A stretch of 64,000 bases of DNA from Streptomyces megasporus. Its GTDB lineage: Bacteria > Actinomycetota > Actinomycetes > Streptomycetales > Streptomycetaceae. Location: the NCBI RefSeq assembly GCF_000718985.1, contig NZ_JODL01000014.1, forward strand, positions 62,001-126,000, written 5' to 3'. The notes under the pieces are model-generated. The model made no database searches and was not told the origin of the DNA. It saw only the letters and a program-made list of their open reading frames with translations. Position numbers and translations under genes: made by a program. This document shows, one piece after another, positions 27,223 through 36,144 of this stretch (position 1 is the stretch's first letter; every line of letters starts with the position of its first letter).

Positions 27223-27516
27223 TCAGAGGTTCTTGGTGTCGAACGGGTCGTGCTCGGTGATCAGCTTGTCCAGCCGCGCCTTGTCCACCCGGCTGGTCAC
27301 CTCCTGCAGTTCCTGCCGGTCCCGGACGCACTTGGCCAGGGTGAAGGTGGAGGAGACGAGGAAGAGGACGCCGAGCGCCAGGAAGCCGCGCTCCCAGGGC
27401 CCCATGGGCATGTAGGCGACACCGAGCGCCACGGCGACCAGGGAGAGCCCGAAGGAGAGGACGGCCTGCACGAAGAACGCGGCCGTCATGGGCCGCTGCA
27501 CCGGTGGTGTGGTCAT
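27223..27516 (-). CDS. YiaA/YiaB-like inner membrane protein
   Basis: A 97-residue protein with two membrane helices: about 13-33 (Phe-Phe-Val-Gln-Ala-Val-Leu-Ser-Phe-Gly) and 43-63 (Gly-Phe-Leu-Ala-Leu-Gly-Val-Leu-Phe-Leu). An acidic/basic amphipathic tail ends in Asp-Pro-Phe-Asp-Thr. This fits the YiaA/YiaB two-helix family of unknown function. ATG 27516 is chosen; a GTG two codons upstream is possible. Confidence 0.85.
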   Translation of the reverse strand: MTTPPVQRPMTAAFFVQAVLSFGLSLVAVALGVAYMPMGPWERGFLALGVLFLVSSTFTLAKCVRDRQELQEVTSRVDKARLDKLITEHDPFDTKNL

Positions 27517-27619
27517 GCCCACAGCGTGGCGCGGGGCCGGATGGGCCGCATGAGTACGGCTACTCAGACGCCGTCGGTACCGCTCGGGCCGGTGGCCGGC
27601 CCGAGCGGTCGGCGGGTGC

Positions 27620-28420
27620 TCAGGGCAGTACGCGGTCGCGCAGGACGGGGAAGTCCGCGCGGACCTTGGCGACGTACGCCGGGTCCAGGTCGGCGGTGAC
27701 GACCTCCTCCTCGGAGCCCGCCGCCTCGGCCAGCGTCTCGCCCCAGGGATCGACGATCACGCTCCGGCCCGCCTGGGGGACGCCCGCGTGGGCGCCCGCG
27801 GTGCCGCAGGCCAGGACGTAGCACTGGTTCTCCACAGCCCGGGCGCGGGCCAGCAGGGACCAGTGGGCGGCGCGGCGGGCGGGCCAGCCCGCCGGGACCA
27901 CCAGCACCTGCGCGCCGGCCCCCGTCAGGGCGCGGAACAGCTCGGGGAAGCGCAGGTCGTAGCAGGTCGCCAGACCCAGCGTGGTGTCGGGCAGAGGGAC
28001 GGTGACCGGTTCGGCGCCGGCGGCCATCAGGGTGGCCTCGCCCCGGTCGAAGCCGAAGCGGTGGATCTTGCGGTAGGTGGCGGCCAACCCGCCGTCGGGG
28101 GAGAAGACCAGCGCGGTGTTGTAGTGGACCGTCTCCCCGTCGGGCCCCTCGGCGCGCTCGACCACGGACCCGGCGTGCAGCCAGACGCCCGCCTCGCGCG
28201 CCGCCTCGGACATCGCCTCGGCCGTCCTCGCGCCCGGACCCCGCACCGGCTCGGCCTCGGGCGTGAAGGAGTCGAAGGCGAAGGCGCCGACCGTCCACAG
28301 CTCCGGCAGGACGACGAGGTCCGCCGCGGACTGCTCCCTGACGAGAGCCGCCGCGCGCGCACGGCGCGCTTCGACCGTTTCGTCCTGGTCCACACCGATC
28401 TGAATGAGGGAGGCGCGCAC
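27620..28420 (-). CDS. carbon-nitrogen hydrolase (nitrilase superfamily, omega-amidase-like)
   Basis: A 266-residue nitrilase-fold enzyme with the full triad: Glu40 (Leu-Pro-Glu-Leu-Trp), Lys118 (Tyr-Arg-Lys-Ile-His-Arg-Phe-Gly) and Cys153 (Thr-Cys-Tyr-Asp-Leu-Arg-Phe-Pro-Glu). Tyr-Arg-Lys-Ile-His and the Gly-Phe-Asp-Arg-Gly-Glu region match omega-amidase/YafV-type and cyanide-independent amidases, which hydrolyse 2-oxoglutaramate-like amides. GTG 28420 is preferred over an upstream ATG at 28483 because the first beta strand begins there. It is divergent from the next gene. Confidence 0.85.
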   Translation of the reverse strand: MRASLIQIGVDQDETVEARRARAAALVREQSAADLVVLPELWTVGAFAFDSFTPEAEPVRGPGARTAEAMSEAAREAGVWLHAGSVVERAEGPDGETVHYNTALVFSPDGGLAATYRKIHRFGFDRGEATLMAAGAEPVTVPLPDTTLGLATCYDLRFPELFRALTGAGAQVLVVPAGWPARRAAHWSLLARARAVENQCYVLACGTAGAHAGVPQAGRSVIVDPWGETLAEAAGSEEEVVTADLDPAYVAKVRADFPVLRDRVLP

Positions 28421-28454
28421 GGTACCACCGTCCAAGGACTCAAGGGGGTCAAAC

Positions 28455-28470
28455 GCTGCTCGAAAGCAGC
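28455..28470. promoter_or_regulatory. inverted repeat in a divergent promoter region
   Basis: GCTGCT-CGAA-AGCAGC is a 6-bp perfect inverted repeat with a CGAA loop, 35 bases before the nitrilase start. It could be an operator or a leader hairpin. Confidence 0.35.
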
Positions 28471-28597
28471 CTACGATCGTCACTGGAAAGGCCTGTCAGG
28501 CTGCCCGCGCGCAGCGTAACTTGAGAGCACCCAAACCGCGAACCCACATCATCCACACGCATCCGGCACACATCCGGCACGTATCCGAGGGGTCCCG

Positions 28598-29422
28598 TTG
28601 ATCGACCACCCAAGCCTTCAGCCCTATGCCGACGCCTGGGCCCACTCCATCGAGGCGATTTCCGAGCTGGTCTCCCCCCTGGTCGAAGGCGAGTGGAACC
28701 GAGCGACCGACTGCCCGGGGTGGTCGGTCCGCGACGTCGTCTCCCACATCATCGGATCCGAGTGCGAGATGCTCGGCGACCCCCGGCCGATCCACACGCT
28801 GCCGCGCGACCTGTTCCATGTGACGGACGAGCTCAGCCGTCGTCTGGAGGTCCAGGTGGACGTCCGGCGCTGCCACACCGCGCCGGAGATGACGAGCGAG
28901 CTGGAGTACACGATCATCCGCCGGTCGCGCCAACTGCGGAACGAGAAGCGCGACCCGTCGGCGAGGGTGGTGGACCCGCTCGGCCGCGAGACGACCCTGG
29001 AGCAGGCGCTGCGGATACGGGCGTTCGACGTGTGGGTGCACGAGCAGGACCTGCGGCGGGCCCTGGGCAAGCCCGGCAACCTGGACTCCCCCGGCGCGGT
29101 CGTCGCCCGGGACGTGCTGCTGGAGTCGCTGCCCAAGGTGGTCGCCAAGGACGCCGGGGCGCCGCCGAACTCCGCGGTCGTCGTCGACGTGAACGGGCCG
29201 CTGGAGTTCATGCGGACCGTCCGGGTCGACGCCGAGGGACGGGGCACGGTGGACGGCAGCGTCTCGCTGGGCCCGGCCGTCACCCTGGCGACGGACTGGG
29301 AGACGTACATGCGGCTGGCCTGCGGTCGGGTGCGCCCCTCGGCAGTGAGCGAGCGCCTGAAGATCGAGGGCGACCAGAAGCTCGCGGACGCGATCCTCGC
29401 CCACTTCGCCGTCACGCCCTGA
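28598..29422 (+). CDS. maleylpyruvate isomerase family (DinB-fold) mycothiol-dependent-type protein
   Basis: A 274-residue protein. The N-terminal DinB-like four-helix domain (about 5-155) has the MDMPI signature Cys-Pro-Gly-Trp-Ser-Val-Arg-Asp-Val-Val-Ser-His with metal-binding His, and a second His in Ile-Arg-Ala-Phe-Asp-Val-Trp-Val-His-Glu-Gln-Asp (about 140-152). A SCP2-like C-terminal domain follows. The founding enzyme is mycothiol-dependent maleylpyruvate isomerase; most relatives are unassigned thiol-dependent enzymes. The start codon is TTG (28598) with GAGGGG seven bases before it, and no ATG/GTG fits. Confidence 0.8.
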   Translation: MIDHPSLQPYADAWAHSIEAISELVSPLVEGEWNRATDCPGWSVRDVVSHIIGSECEMLGDPRPIHTLPRDLFHVTDELSRRLEVQVDVRRCHTAPEMTSELEYTIIRRSRQLRNEKRDPSARVVDPLGRETTLEQALRIRAFDVWVHEQDLRRALGKPGNLDSPGAVVARDVLLESLPKVVAKDAGAPPNSAVVVDVNGPLEFMRTVRVDAEGRGTVDGSVSLGPAVTLATDWETYMRLACGRVRPSAVSERLKIEGDQKLADAILAHFAVTP

Positions 29423-29430
29423 CCGCCGGA

Positions 29431-29453
29431 GGACGCCCCCCCGCAGGGCGTCC
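29431..29453. terminator. hairpin between convergent genes
   Basis: GGACGCCC / GGGCGTCC with a 7-base loop starts 8 bases after the preceding stop and lies between convergent genes. Confidence 0.6.
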
Positions 29454-29487
29454 CCGAAGGCGCCGCCCCGGGCGGGAGGCGCGGGCG

Positions 29488-30834
29488 TCAGACCGGCACG
29501 TGCACCGCCTCGACGCGGCTGGCCACCACCCGTTCACGCTCGCGGCGGTGCGCCTTGCCACGCAGCCGGAGGATCTGGACGGTGCCCACCGCCTGGAGGA
29601 CGAAGACGGACGCGAACGCGATCCGGTAGTCGTCGCCGGTCGCGTCGAGGAGCACGCCCACGGCCAGCAGTGTGGTCATGGAGGCGGTGAAGCCGCCGAT
29701 GTTGACGATCCCCGACGCCGTGCCCTGCCGCTCGGGCGGGTTGGCGGGACGGGCGAAGTCGAAGCCGATCATCGAGCCCGGCCCACAGGCCCCGAGCACC
29801 AGGCACAGCACCACCAGCGCCCACATCGGCGCGTGCCCCGGCCAGAGGAGCACCATCGCCCAGACGGCGGCGGTGGCCAGCACCGTGCCCAGCGCCAGCG
29901 GCGCCCGCGCCCGGTGCTGCCGGGCGATGACCTGGCCGTAGACCAGGCCGATCACCATGTTGGACAGGACCACCGCGGTCAGCAGGGTGCCGGCCTCGGC
30001 CCTGGTGCGGCCCTGCGCCTCGACCAGGAACGGCAGCCCCCACAGCAGCAGGAAGACCATGCCCGGGAACTGGGTGGTGAAGTGCACCCACATGCCCAGT
30101 CGGGTGCCCGGCTCCCGCCAGGCGGCGGCGATCTGGCGGCGCACGTACCCGCCGGAGTGGTGGGTGGGTTCGGGGGCCGGCTCCGGGCCCTCGGGCTGGT
30201 CCTTGAGGAAGAGCAGGACCAACACCAGCACCACGACGCCGAGCAGGGCGCTGCCCGCGAAGGTGGGCGTCCAGCCGAAGGAGGCCAGAATCCGGGCCAG
30301 GACCAGGGTGGTGACCAGGTTGCCCGCCATTCCGAACAGCGCCGCCCCCTGCGCCACCAGCGGACCGTAGCGGGGCGGGAACCAGCGCGAGCCCAACCGC
30401 AGCACGCTGATGAACGTCATCGCGTCACCGCAGCCGAGCAGGGCGCGGGCGACGAGCGCCACGGCGTACGACCCGGAGAGCGCGAAGGCGAACTGGCCGA
30501 CGGTGAAGAGCACGATGCCCAGGGTGAGGACCTTCTTGGTGCCCCACCGGTCCACCAACAGGCCGACGGGTATCTGCATCCCGGCATAGACCAGGAGCTG
30601 GAGGATCGAGAAGGTCGACAGCGCGGAGGCGTTGATGTCGAAGCGCTCGGCCGCGTCGATGCCCGCGACGCCCAGGCTGGTGCGGTAGGTGACGGCGGTG
30701 AAGTAGACGGCGACCCCGATGCCCCAGACGAAGACGGCTCTGGGGCCGCCCAGCAGGGTCTCGGCGGTGCCGCGCGGGGCGGCGGTGGCCCGCCTCTCGT
30801 CCTTCCCGCCCTCTCCGTTCCTCTCCCGGCTCAC
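29488..30834 (-). CDS. MFS transporter
   Basis: A 448-residue major facilitator with about 12 helices. The loop 2-3 signature is Gly-Leu-Leu-Val-Asp-Arg-Trp-Gly-Thr-Lys-Lys-Val (about 89-100), and the second half holds a soluble loop with Glu/Pro (about 210-230). It resembles the ACS/OPA-like group of MFS permeases for organic acids. The start GTG 30834 overlaps the GntR stop as GTGA, so the regulator is translated first and controls this importer. Substrate unknown. Confidence 0.88.
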   Translation of the reverse strand: MSRERNGEGGKDERRATAAPRGTAETLLGGPRAVFVWGIGVAVYFTAVTYRTSLGVAGIDAAERFDINASALSTFSILQLLVYAGMQIPVGLLVDRWGTKKVLTLGIVLFTVGQFAFALSGSYAVALVARALLGCGDAMTFISVLRLGSRWFPPRYGPLVAQGAALFGMAGNLVTTLVLARILASFGWTPTFAGSALLGVVVLVLVLLFLKDQPEGPEPAPEPTHHSGGYVRRQIAAAWREPGTRLGMWVHFTTQFPGMVFLLLWGLPFLVEAQGRTRAEAGTLLTAVVLSNMVIGLVYGQVIARQHRARAPLALGTVLATAAVWAMVLLWPGHAPMWALVVLCLVLGACGPGSMIGFDFARPANPPERQGTASGIVNIGGFTASMTTLLAVGVLLDATGDDYRIAFASVFVLQAVGTVQILRLRGKAHRRERERVVASRVEAVHVPV

Positions 30835-31496
30835 CGGACCTCACCGCGCAGCAGGTGCCGTACGGAACCCACGTGGCCGCGCACCGCCGCGGCGACCGCC
30901 TCGGCGTCACCGGTGCACAGGGCCCGGTGGATCTCGGTGTGCTCGGTGATGTTCTTGGCGATCCGGTCGGGGTGGGAGTGCATCACGGCGACGCCCATGC
31001 GCAGTTGGCGGTCGCGGAGCTGGTCGTAGAGGCGGGCCAGGATCTGGTTCCCGGCCGCCTCGACGATGGTGGCGTGGAAGCAGCGGTCGGTGACGGCCAT
31101 CGCGGCCAGGTCGCCGGTCTCGGCCTGCCGTCGCTGCCGCTCCAGGAGTTCGGCGAGCCGGTCGAGCAGGTCGCTCGGGGCGGGGAGGACCTTGCGGACG
31201 GCGTGCTCCTCGACCAGCAGCCGGGTCTCGACGACGTCGCCGATCTCCTGCACGGAGACGGGCAGGACGAGCGCGCCCTTCTTCGGGTAGAGCCTGATCA
31301 GCCCCTCGGCCTCCAGCCGCAGCAGCGCCTCCCGCACGGGGGTGCGGGAGACCCCGACCGCACCGGCCAGCTCGCCCTCGGTGAGGAGGGAGCCCCCCTC
31401 GTAGTGGCGTTCCAGGACGGCCTGCTTGACGTGCGCGTAGACGCGCTCGGCAGCGGGCGGTGGCTTGACGGCGGCTGTGGGCGGTACGGAGGACAT
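30831..31496 (-). CDS. GntR family regulator, FadR subfamily
   Basis: A 221-residue regulator. The winged HTH (about 16-80) reads Gly-Glu-Leu-Ala-Gly-Ala-Val-Gly-Val-Ser-Arg-Thr-Pro-Val-Arg-Glu-Ala-Leu-Leu-Arg-Leu. An FCD ligand domain follows with metal-binding Asp/His positions (Thr-Asp-Arg-Cys-Phe-His near 148, His near 175 and 195). FadR-type regulators sense organic acids. It overlaps the MFS gene by four bases; the product of that transporter is the likely ligand. A 13-bp operator-like palindrome lies 13 bases before the start. Confidence 0.9.
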   Translation of the reverse strand: MSSVPPTAAVKPPPAAERVYAHVKQAVLERHYEGGSLLTEGELAGAVGVSRTPVREALLRLEAEGLIRLYPKKGALVLPVSVQEIGDVVETRLLVEEHAVRKVLPAPSDLLDRLAELLERQRRQAETGDLAAMAVTDRCFHATIVEAAGNQILARLYDQLRDRQLRMGVAVMHSHPDRIAKNITEHTEIHRALCTGDAEAVAAAVRGHVGSVRHLLRGEVR

Positions 31497-31509
31497 GCGC
31501 GCATCATAG

Positions 31510-31522
31510 ATACAACAGGTAT
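31510..31522 (-). promoter_or_regulatory. GntR operator-like palindrome
   Basis: ATAC-AACAG-GTAT (plus-strand reading) has 4-bp perfect arms in a locally A+T-rich stretch just upstream of the gntR start. FadR-type operators commonly have this size. Self-control is the likely reading. Confidence 0.5.
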
Positions 31523-31656
31523 GCGTCCTCTCGGCCGTTCCGCCATCCGGAAAGCGCGCGGGGAGGACGCCGAGGCGGCGCGGGTGCCGAACGGGTGCCG
31601 AACGGACGTCGGAAAAGCGCTTGGGCGCGGGAGCGTCCCGCGCATAGCCTCGCCGG

Positions 31657-32403
31657 ATGGACCTGACGATCACCACGCTGGCCGAACGCCCCGAACTCCG
31701 GGACGAGTTGTGGCGGATGCCGGACACCTGGCCCGCGTTCGTGCTGGAGGATCCGGTCGGCTCCTCGTGCTACCTGCGGATCGTGACGTCCTTCCCCGAA
31801 TACGTGCTGGTCGCCACGGACGCCTCGGGACGGTTGGTGGCCCGCGCCTTCGGCGTCCCCTTCGCCCTGGATGTCGACGGCCGGGGCACCCTGCCGGACC
31901 GGGGCTGGGACCGGGTGCTGCTGTGGGCCTTCGCCGACCTGGCGGGGGGCCGCTCCCCGGACACCGTGAGCGCGATCGAGGTGACCGTCTCCGCCGACCA
32001 CCTGGGGCGCGGACTGTCGACGAGGCTGCTGGCCGCCCTGCGCGACAACGCGCGGGCCCGGGGGTTCACCACGCTGGTGGCGCCCGTCCGTCCCACCGCC
32101 AAACACCTGGAGCCCCACACCCCCATGGCCGAGTACGCCTTCCGCACCCGTGCCGACGGGCTCCCCCACGATCCGTGGCTGCGCACCCACGTCCGCGTGG
32201 GAGGCACCGTGGAGCGCGTCGCGCCGGCCTCGATGACTGTCGGCGGCTCGCTCGCCGAGTGGCGGGCCTGGACGGGGCTGCCCTTCGACGCCCCCGGTCC
32301 GGTCGAGGTGCCGGGCGCCCTGGCCCCGGTGCGCTGCTTCCCCGAACAGGACCACGCGGTGTACGTCGAGCCGAACGTCTGGGTCCGGCACCCCCTGGGC
32401 TGA
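31657..32403 (+). CDS. GNAT-fold N-acetyltransferase
   Basis: A 248-residue protein with an N-terminal GNAT-like fold: Glu-Val-Thr-Val-Ser-Ala-Asp-His-Leu-Gly-Arg-Gly-Leu-Ser-Thr-Arg-Leu-Leu (about 108-125) is the acetyl-CoA strand and loop. Val-Ala-Pro-Val-Arg-Pro-Thr-Ala-Lys-His follows. The C-terminal part has a second alpha/beta portion ending in Val-Trp-Val-Arg-His-Pro-Leu. This is a recurrent Streptomyces family annotated only as transferase. The acceptor is unknown. Confidence 0.7.
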   Translation: MDLTITTLAERPELRDELWRMPDTWPAFVLEDPVGSSCYLRIVTSFPEYVLVATDASGRLVARAFGVPFALDVDGRGTLPDRGWDRVLLWAFADLAGGRSPDTVSAIEVTVSADHLGRGLSTRLLAALRDNARARGFTTLVAPVRPTAKHLEPHTPMAEYAFRTRADGLPHDPWLRTHVRVGGTVERVAPASMTVGGSLAEWRAWTGLPFDAPGPVEVPGALAPVRCFPEQDHAVYVEPNVWVRHPLG

Positions 32404-32422
32404 TCCCGTACCGAACGCGGGA

Positions 32423-32454
32423 GGGCCCGGCGCACGGTGTCGTGCGCCGGGCCC
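32423..32454. terminator. bidirectional terminator, 14-bp stem
   Basis: GGGCCCGGCGCACG / CGTGCGCCGGGCCC with a GTGT loop lies between the acetyltransferase and the convergent E2 gene. Confidence 0.85.
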
Positions 32455-32475
32455 CGCGAACCGTCTCCGGACGGG

Positions 32476-33954
32476 TCAGTTCCAGGTGATCAGGCGCCTG
32501 GGGTTCTCCAGGACGGCCGCGGTGTCGGCCAGCACCTTGGAGCCCAGCTCGCCGTCGACCAGCCGGTGGTCGAAGGAGAGCGCCAGGGTGGTGACCTGAC
32601 GCGGCTTGACCTTGCCCTTGTGGACCCACGGCTGGAGCTTGACCTGGCCGAAGGCGAGGATCGCCGACTCCCCGGGGTTGAGTATCGGGGTGCCGGTGTC
32701 GACGCCGAAGACGCCGACGTTGGTGATGGTGACCGTGCCACCGGCCATGTCGGCCGGGGACGTTCTGCCCTCCTTGGCGGTGGCCACCAGCTCGCCCAGG
32801 GCCCGGGCCAGCTCCGGCAGGGTCTTGGCGTGCGCGTCCTTGATGTTCGGCACGATCAGACCGCGCGGAGTGGCCGCGGCGATGCCCAGGTTCACGTACT
32901 CCTTGTGGACGATCTCCTGGTTCTCCTCGTCCCAGGCGGCGTTGATCTCCGGGTTGCGGCGGATCGCCGTCAGGAACGCCTTGGCCACCAGCAGCAGCGG
33001 GTTGACCCGCAGGCCCGCCAGCTCCGGGTCCTCCTTGAGCTCCCGGACCAGCTTCATGGTGCGGGTGACGTCGACGGTGACGAACTCCGTGACGTGCGGC
33101 GCGGTGAAGGCGCTGGTGACCATCGCCTGGGCCGTCGCCTTGCGCACACCCTTGATCGGCACCCGCCGCTCGCGCTCCCCGGTCGAGGAGACCGGAGCCG
33201 GCGCCGGGGCCTCGGCCCGCGGGGCCGGGGTCGGGGTCGGCTCGGCGGCGGGCGCGGACGCCGCCGCCGCGGCGGCGCGCACGTCCTCGCGGGTGATGAT
33301 CCCGCCCTCGCCGGTGGGGACGACCGTGGCCAGGTCGATGCCCAGGTCCTTGGCGAGCTTGCGCACCGGCGGCTTGGCCAGTGGACGCTTCGCGGACGGC
33401 TCGTCGGCGACCGGTACCGCGGGCGCCTCCACGACGGGTGTGGAGGTGCCGTTCAGCTCCGCCTGGACGGCGGACTGCGCGGCCTGCGCCTGCGCGGCGG
33501 CCTGCTTGCGCGGACGCCGCTTCGTCGACCCGGTGGCCACTCCGTAGCCCACCAGCACCGGTTGGCGCTTGCCCTCCTCGGCGCCGCCCTCCGCCTCGTC
33601 CCCGGCGGGCGGCGCGGGAGCGGGTTCGGCGGCGGGCGCCGCGGGCGCGCCCCGGTCCGGGCCGACGGGCCCGGCGGCGGGGTCGGTGTCCACCGTGATG
33701 ATCGGCGTGCCGACGTCCACCGTGGTGCCCTCGTCGAAGCGCAGCTCGTGGACCACGCCGGTGAACGGGATGGGCAGCTCGACGGCGGCCTTGGCCGTCT
33801 CGACCTCGCACACCACCTGCCCGTCGGTCACCGAGTCCCCGGGCTTGACGTACCACTTGAGGATCTCGGCCTCGGTCAGCCCCTCGCCCACGTCCGGCAT
33901 CTTGAACTCGCGGACGCGCTGGGCCGCGGCCCCGGCGGTAGCCGTATCAGTCAT
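32476..33954 (-). CDS. branched-chain 2-oxoacid dehydrogenase E2 (dihydrolipoamide acyltransferase), copy 1
   Basis: A 492-residue E2. One lipoyl domain (about 14-90) has Lys55 in Val-Glu-Thr-Ala-Lys-Ala as the lipoylation site. An Ala/Pro-rich linker, a peripheral-subunit-binding domain (about 190-225; Pro-Pro-Val-Arg-Lys-Leu-Ala-Lys-Asp) and the catalytic acyltransferase domain follow, ending with His463 in Asp-His-Arg-Leu-Val-Asp-Gly. It moves the acyl group from E1 to CoA. It is the last gene of an E1alpha-E1beta-E2 operon, 26 bases after E1beta. The Streptomyces names bkdC/bkdH depend on which of two clusters is which, so no symbol is given. E3 is not in the window. Confidence 0.93.
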   Translation of the reverse strand: MTDTATAGAAAQRVREFKMPDVGEGLTEAEILKWYVKPGDSVTDGQVVCEVETAKAAVELPIPFTGVVHELRFDEGTTVDVGTPIITVDTDPAAGPVGPDRGAPAAPAAEPAPAPPAGDEAEGGAEEGKRQPVLVGYGVATGSTKRRPRKQAAAQAQAAQSAVQAELNGTSTPVVEAPAVPVADEPSAKRPLAKPPVRKLAKDLGIDLATVVPTGEGGIITREDVRAAAAAASAPAAEPTPTPAPRAEAPAPAPVSSTGERERRVPIKGVRKATAQAMVTSAFTAPHVTEFVTVDVTRTMKLVRELKEDPELAGLRVNPLLLVAKAFLTAIRRNPEINAAWDEENQEIVHKEYVNLGIAAATPRGLIVPNIKDAHAKTLPELARALGELVATAKEGRTSPADMAGGTVTITNVGVFGVDTGTPILNPGESAILAFGQVKLQPWVHKGKVKPRQVTTLALSFDHRLVDGELGSKVLADTAAVLENPRRLITWN

Positions 33955-33980
33955 CGTCACGACTCTCCTCAGCCCTGTTC

Positions 33981-34973
33981 TCAGTACGCCAGCGCGCGGT
34001 CGACCGCTTCGAGCACCCGGTCCAGGTTGGGCAGGTACTCCTCCTCCAGCCTGGCCGGGGGGTACGGGGCGTGGAAGCCGCCGACGCGCAGCACCGGCGC
34101 CTCCAGGTGGTAGAAGCACCGCTCGGTGACGCGGGCGGCCAGTTCCGCGCCCGAGCCGAAGAACACCGGCGCCTCGTGCACCACCACCAGCCGGCCCGTC
34201 TTCTCCACCGAGGTCTGGACGGTGTCGAAGTCGAGGGGGGAGATCGACCGCAGGTCCACGACCTCCAGCGACTTCCCCTCCTCCTCGGCGGCGGCTGCCG
34301 CCTCCAGGCAGGTCTTCACCATCGGTCCGTAGGCGACCAGGGTCAGGTCGGTGCCCTCGCGGACGACGGCGGCCTTGTGCAGCGGGCCGGGGATGGCCTC
34401 GGTGTCGACCTCGCCCTTGTCCCAGTAGCGGCGCTTGGGCTCGAAGAAGATCACCGGGTCGTCGGAGGCGATCGCCTGCTGGAGCATCCAGTAGGCGTCC
34501 GAGGGGTTGGACGGCGAGACGCACTTGAGGCCGGCCACGTGCGCGAACAGGGCCTCGGGCGACTCGCTGTGGTGCTCCACCGCGCCGATGCCGCCGCCGT
34601 AGGGGATGCGGATGACGACCGGCAGCTTGACCTTACCCAGCGCACGGGCGTGCATCTTGGCGAGCTGGGTGACGATCTGGTCGTAGGCGGGGAAGACGAA
34701 CCCGTCGAACTGGATCTCCGCCACCGGCCGGTAGCCCCGCAGGGCCAGGCCGATCGCGGTGCCGATGATGCCGGACTCGGCCAGCGGGGTGTCGATGACC
34801 CGCCCCTCGCCGAAGTCCTTCTGCAGTCCGTCGGTGATGCGGAAGACGCCGCCGAGCTTGCCGACGTCCTCTCCCATGATCAGGACCTTGGGGTCGGTCT
34901 CCAGGGCCTTGCGCAGCGACTCGTTGAGAGCCTTGGCCATGGGCAGGGTCTTGGCGGTCGTGGTCGCGGCCAT
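33981..34973 (-). CDS. branched-chain 2-oxoacid dehydrogenase E1 beta, copy 1
   Basis: A 330-residue transketolase-type beta subunit. Marks: Met-Gly-Glu-Asp-Val-Gly with the Glu that activates thiamine diphosphate in the partner, Asp-Thr-Pro-Leu-Ala-Glu, Glu-Ile-Gln-Phe-Asp-Gly-Phe and Gly-Gly-Gly-Ile-Gly-Ala-Val-Glu-His-His. With E1alpha it forms an alpha2beta2 decarboxylase of 2-oxoisovalerate-type acids. The gene starts one base after the E1alpha stop. Confidence 0.94.
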   Translation of the reverse strand: MAATTTAKTLPMAKALNESLRKALETDPKVLIMGEDVGKLGGVFRITDGLQKDFGEGRVIDTPLAESGIIGTAIGLALRGYRPVAEIQFDGFVFPAYDQIVTQLAKMHARALGKVKLPVVIRIPYGGGIGAVEHHSESPEALFAHVAGLKCVSPSNPSDAYWMLQQAIASDDPVIFFEPKRRYWDKGEVDTEAIPGPLHKAAVVREGTDLTLVAYGPMVKTCLEAAAAAEEEGKSLEVVDLRSISPLDFDTVQTSVEKTGRLVVVHEAPVFFGSGAELAARVTERCFYHLEAPVLRVGGFHAPYPPARLEEEYLPNLDRVLEAVDRALAY

Positions 34974-34974
34974 C

Positions 34975-36144
34975 TCAGCGGCCCTCCTCGTCGGCGAAGG
35001 ACGCCAGGTACTCGGCGAACCGGGCGCGCTCCTCGTCCACCAGCGCGTGCCCGTCGGCGTAGACGTTCTCGAAGATGGCCATGGTGTCCGGGTCCGGCAT
35101 GGTCCGGATGGCCTCGCGGACCCGCTGTGCCAGCGCGTCGCTCTCCTCGTCGAGCCCGGAGAGCCAGTCGGCGTCGATCAGGCCCTCCTTCTCCAGGTAG
35201 GTGCGCATCCGCAGGATGGGGTCCTTGGCCTCCCACGCCTCGCGCTCGGCGTCCTTGCGGTAGCGGGTGGGGTCGTCGGAGGTGGTGTGGGCGCCCATCC
35301 GGTAGGTGAACGCCTCGACCAGCATCGGGCCCTGGCCGGAGCGGGCGTGCTCCAGCGCGGCCCGGGTGACGGCCAGCACGGCCAGCACGTCGTTGCCGTC
35401 CACGCGGACGCCGGGGAAGCCGAAGCCGGCGGCGCGCTGGTAGATCGGCACCCTCGACTGGCGCTCGGTGGGCTCGGAGATCGCCCACTGGTTGTTCTGA
35501 CAGAAGAACACGACCGGGGCGTTGTAGACCGCGGAGAAGGTGAACGCCTCGGCGACGTCGCCCTGGCTGGACGCGCCGTCGCCGAAGTAGGCGACCACCG
35601 CGCTGTCCGCGCCGTCCTTGGCGACGCCCATCGCGTAACCGGTGGCGTGCAGCGCCTGGGAGCCGATCACGATGGTGTAGAGGTGGAAGTTGTTGCTGTA
35701 GGGGTCCCAGCCGCCGTTGTTCACGCCGCGGAACATCCCCAGCAGGTTGGTCGGGTCCACCCCGCGGCACCAGGCCACACCGTGCTCGCGGTAGGTGGGG
35801 AAGACGTAGTCGTCGTCCCGCAGCGCCCGCCCGGAGCCGATCTGGGCCGCCTCCTGGCCCAGCAGCGAGGCCCACAGGCCCAGTTCGCCCTGACGCTGGA
35901 GCGCCGTGGCCTCGGCGTCGAAGCGGCGGGTGAGGACCATGTCGCGGTACAGGCCGCGCAGCTCGTCCGGGGTGAGGTCCACCGAGTAGTCCGGGTGCTC
36001 GACCCGCTCGCCCTCCGGCGTCAGCAGTTGTACGAGCTCGGGACGCGCGGCGGCCTGCGAGCGTTTCCTGGTGCCGCTCGTCGTGGTGCGCTTTCCGCTG
36101 CTGCGGCGCGGCTTGCTGCGCGCGGCAGTGCTCTCCACGGTCAC
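34975..36144 (-). CDS. branched-chain 2-oxoacid dehydrogenase E1 alpha, copy 1
   Basis: A 389-residue E1 alpha subunit. Residues 1-35 are basic and Ser/Thr-rich (probably flexible). The thiamine-diphosphate motif runs Gly-Asp-Gly-Ala-Ser-Ser-Gln-Gly-Asp ... Gln-Asn-Asn-Gln-Trp-Ala-Ile-Ser (about 195-230). Pro-Thr-Tyr-Arg-Glu-His-Gly and the phosphorylation-loop-like His-Thr-Thr-Ser-Asp-Asp-Pro-Thr-Arg-Tyr are present, as in BCKDH rather than AceE. GTG 36144 with GGAGGA before it is the start. It heads a three-gene operon that makes isobutyryl-, isovaleryl- and 2-methylbutyryl-CoA. Confidence 0.93.
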   Translation of the reverse strand: MTVESTAARSKPRRSSGKRTTTSGTRKRSQAAARPELVQLLTPEGERVEHPDYSVDLTPDELRGLYRDMVLTRRFDAEATALQRQGELGLWASLLGQEAAQIGSGRALRDDDYVFPTYREHGVAWCRGVDPTNLLGMFRGVNNGGWDPYSNNFHLYTIVIGSQALHATGYAMGVAKDGADSAVVAYFGDGASSQGDVAEAFTFSAVYNAPVVFFCQNNQWAISEPTERQSRVPIYQRAAGFGFPGVRVDGNDVLAVLAVTRAALEHARSGQGPMLVEAFTYRMGAHTTSDDPTRYRKDAEREAWEAKDPILRMRTYLEKEGLIDADWLSGLDEESDALAQRVREAIRTMPDPDTMAIFENVYADGHALVDEERARFAEYLASFADEEGR

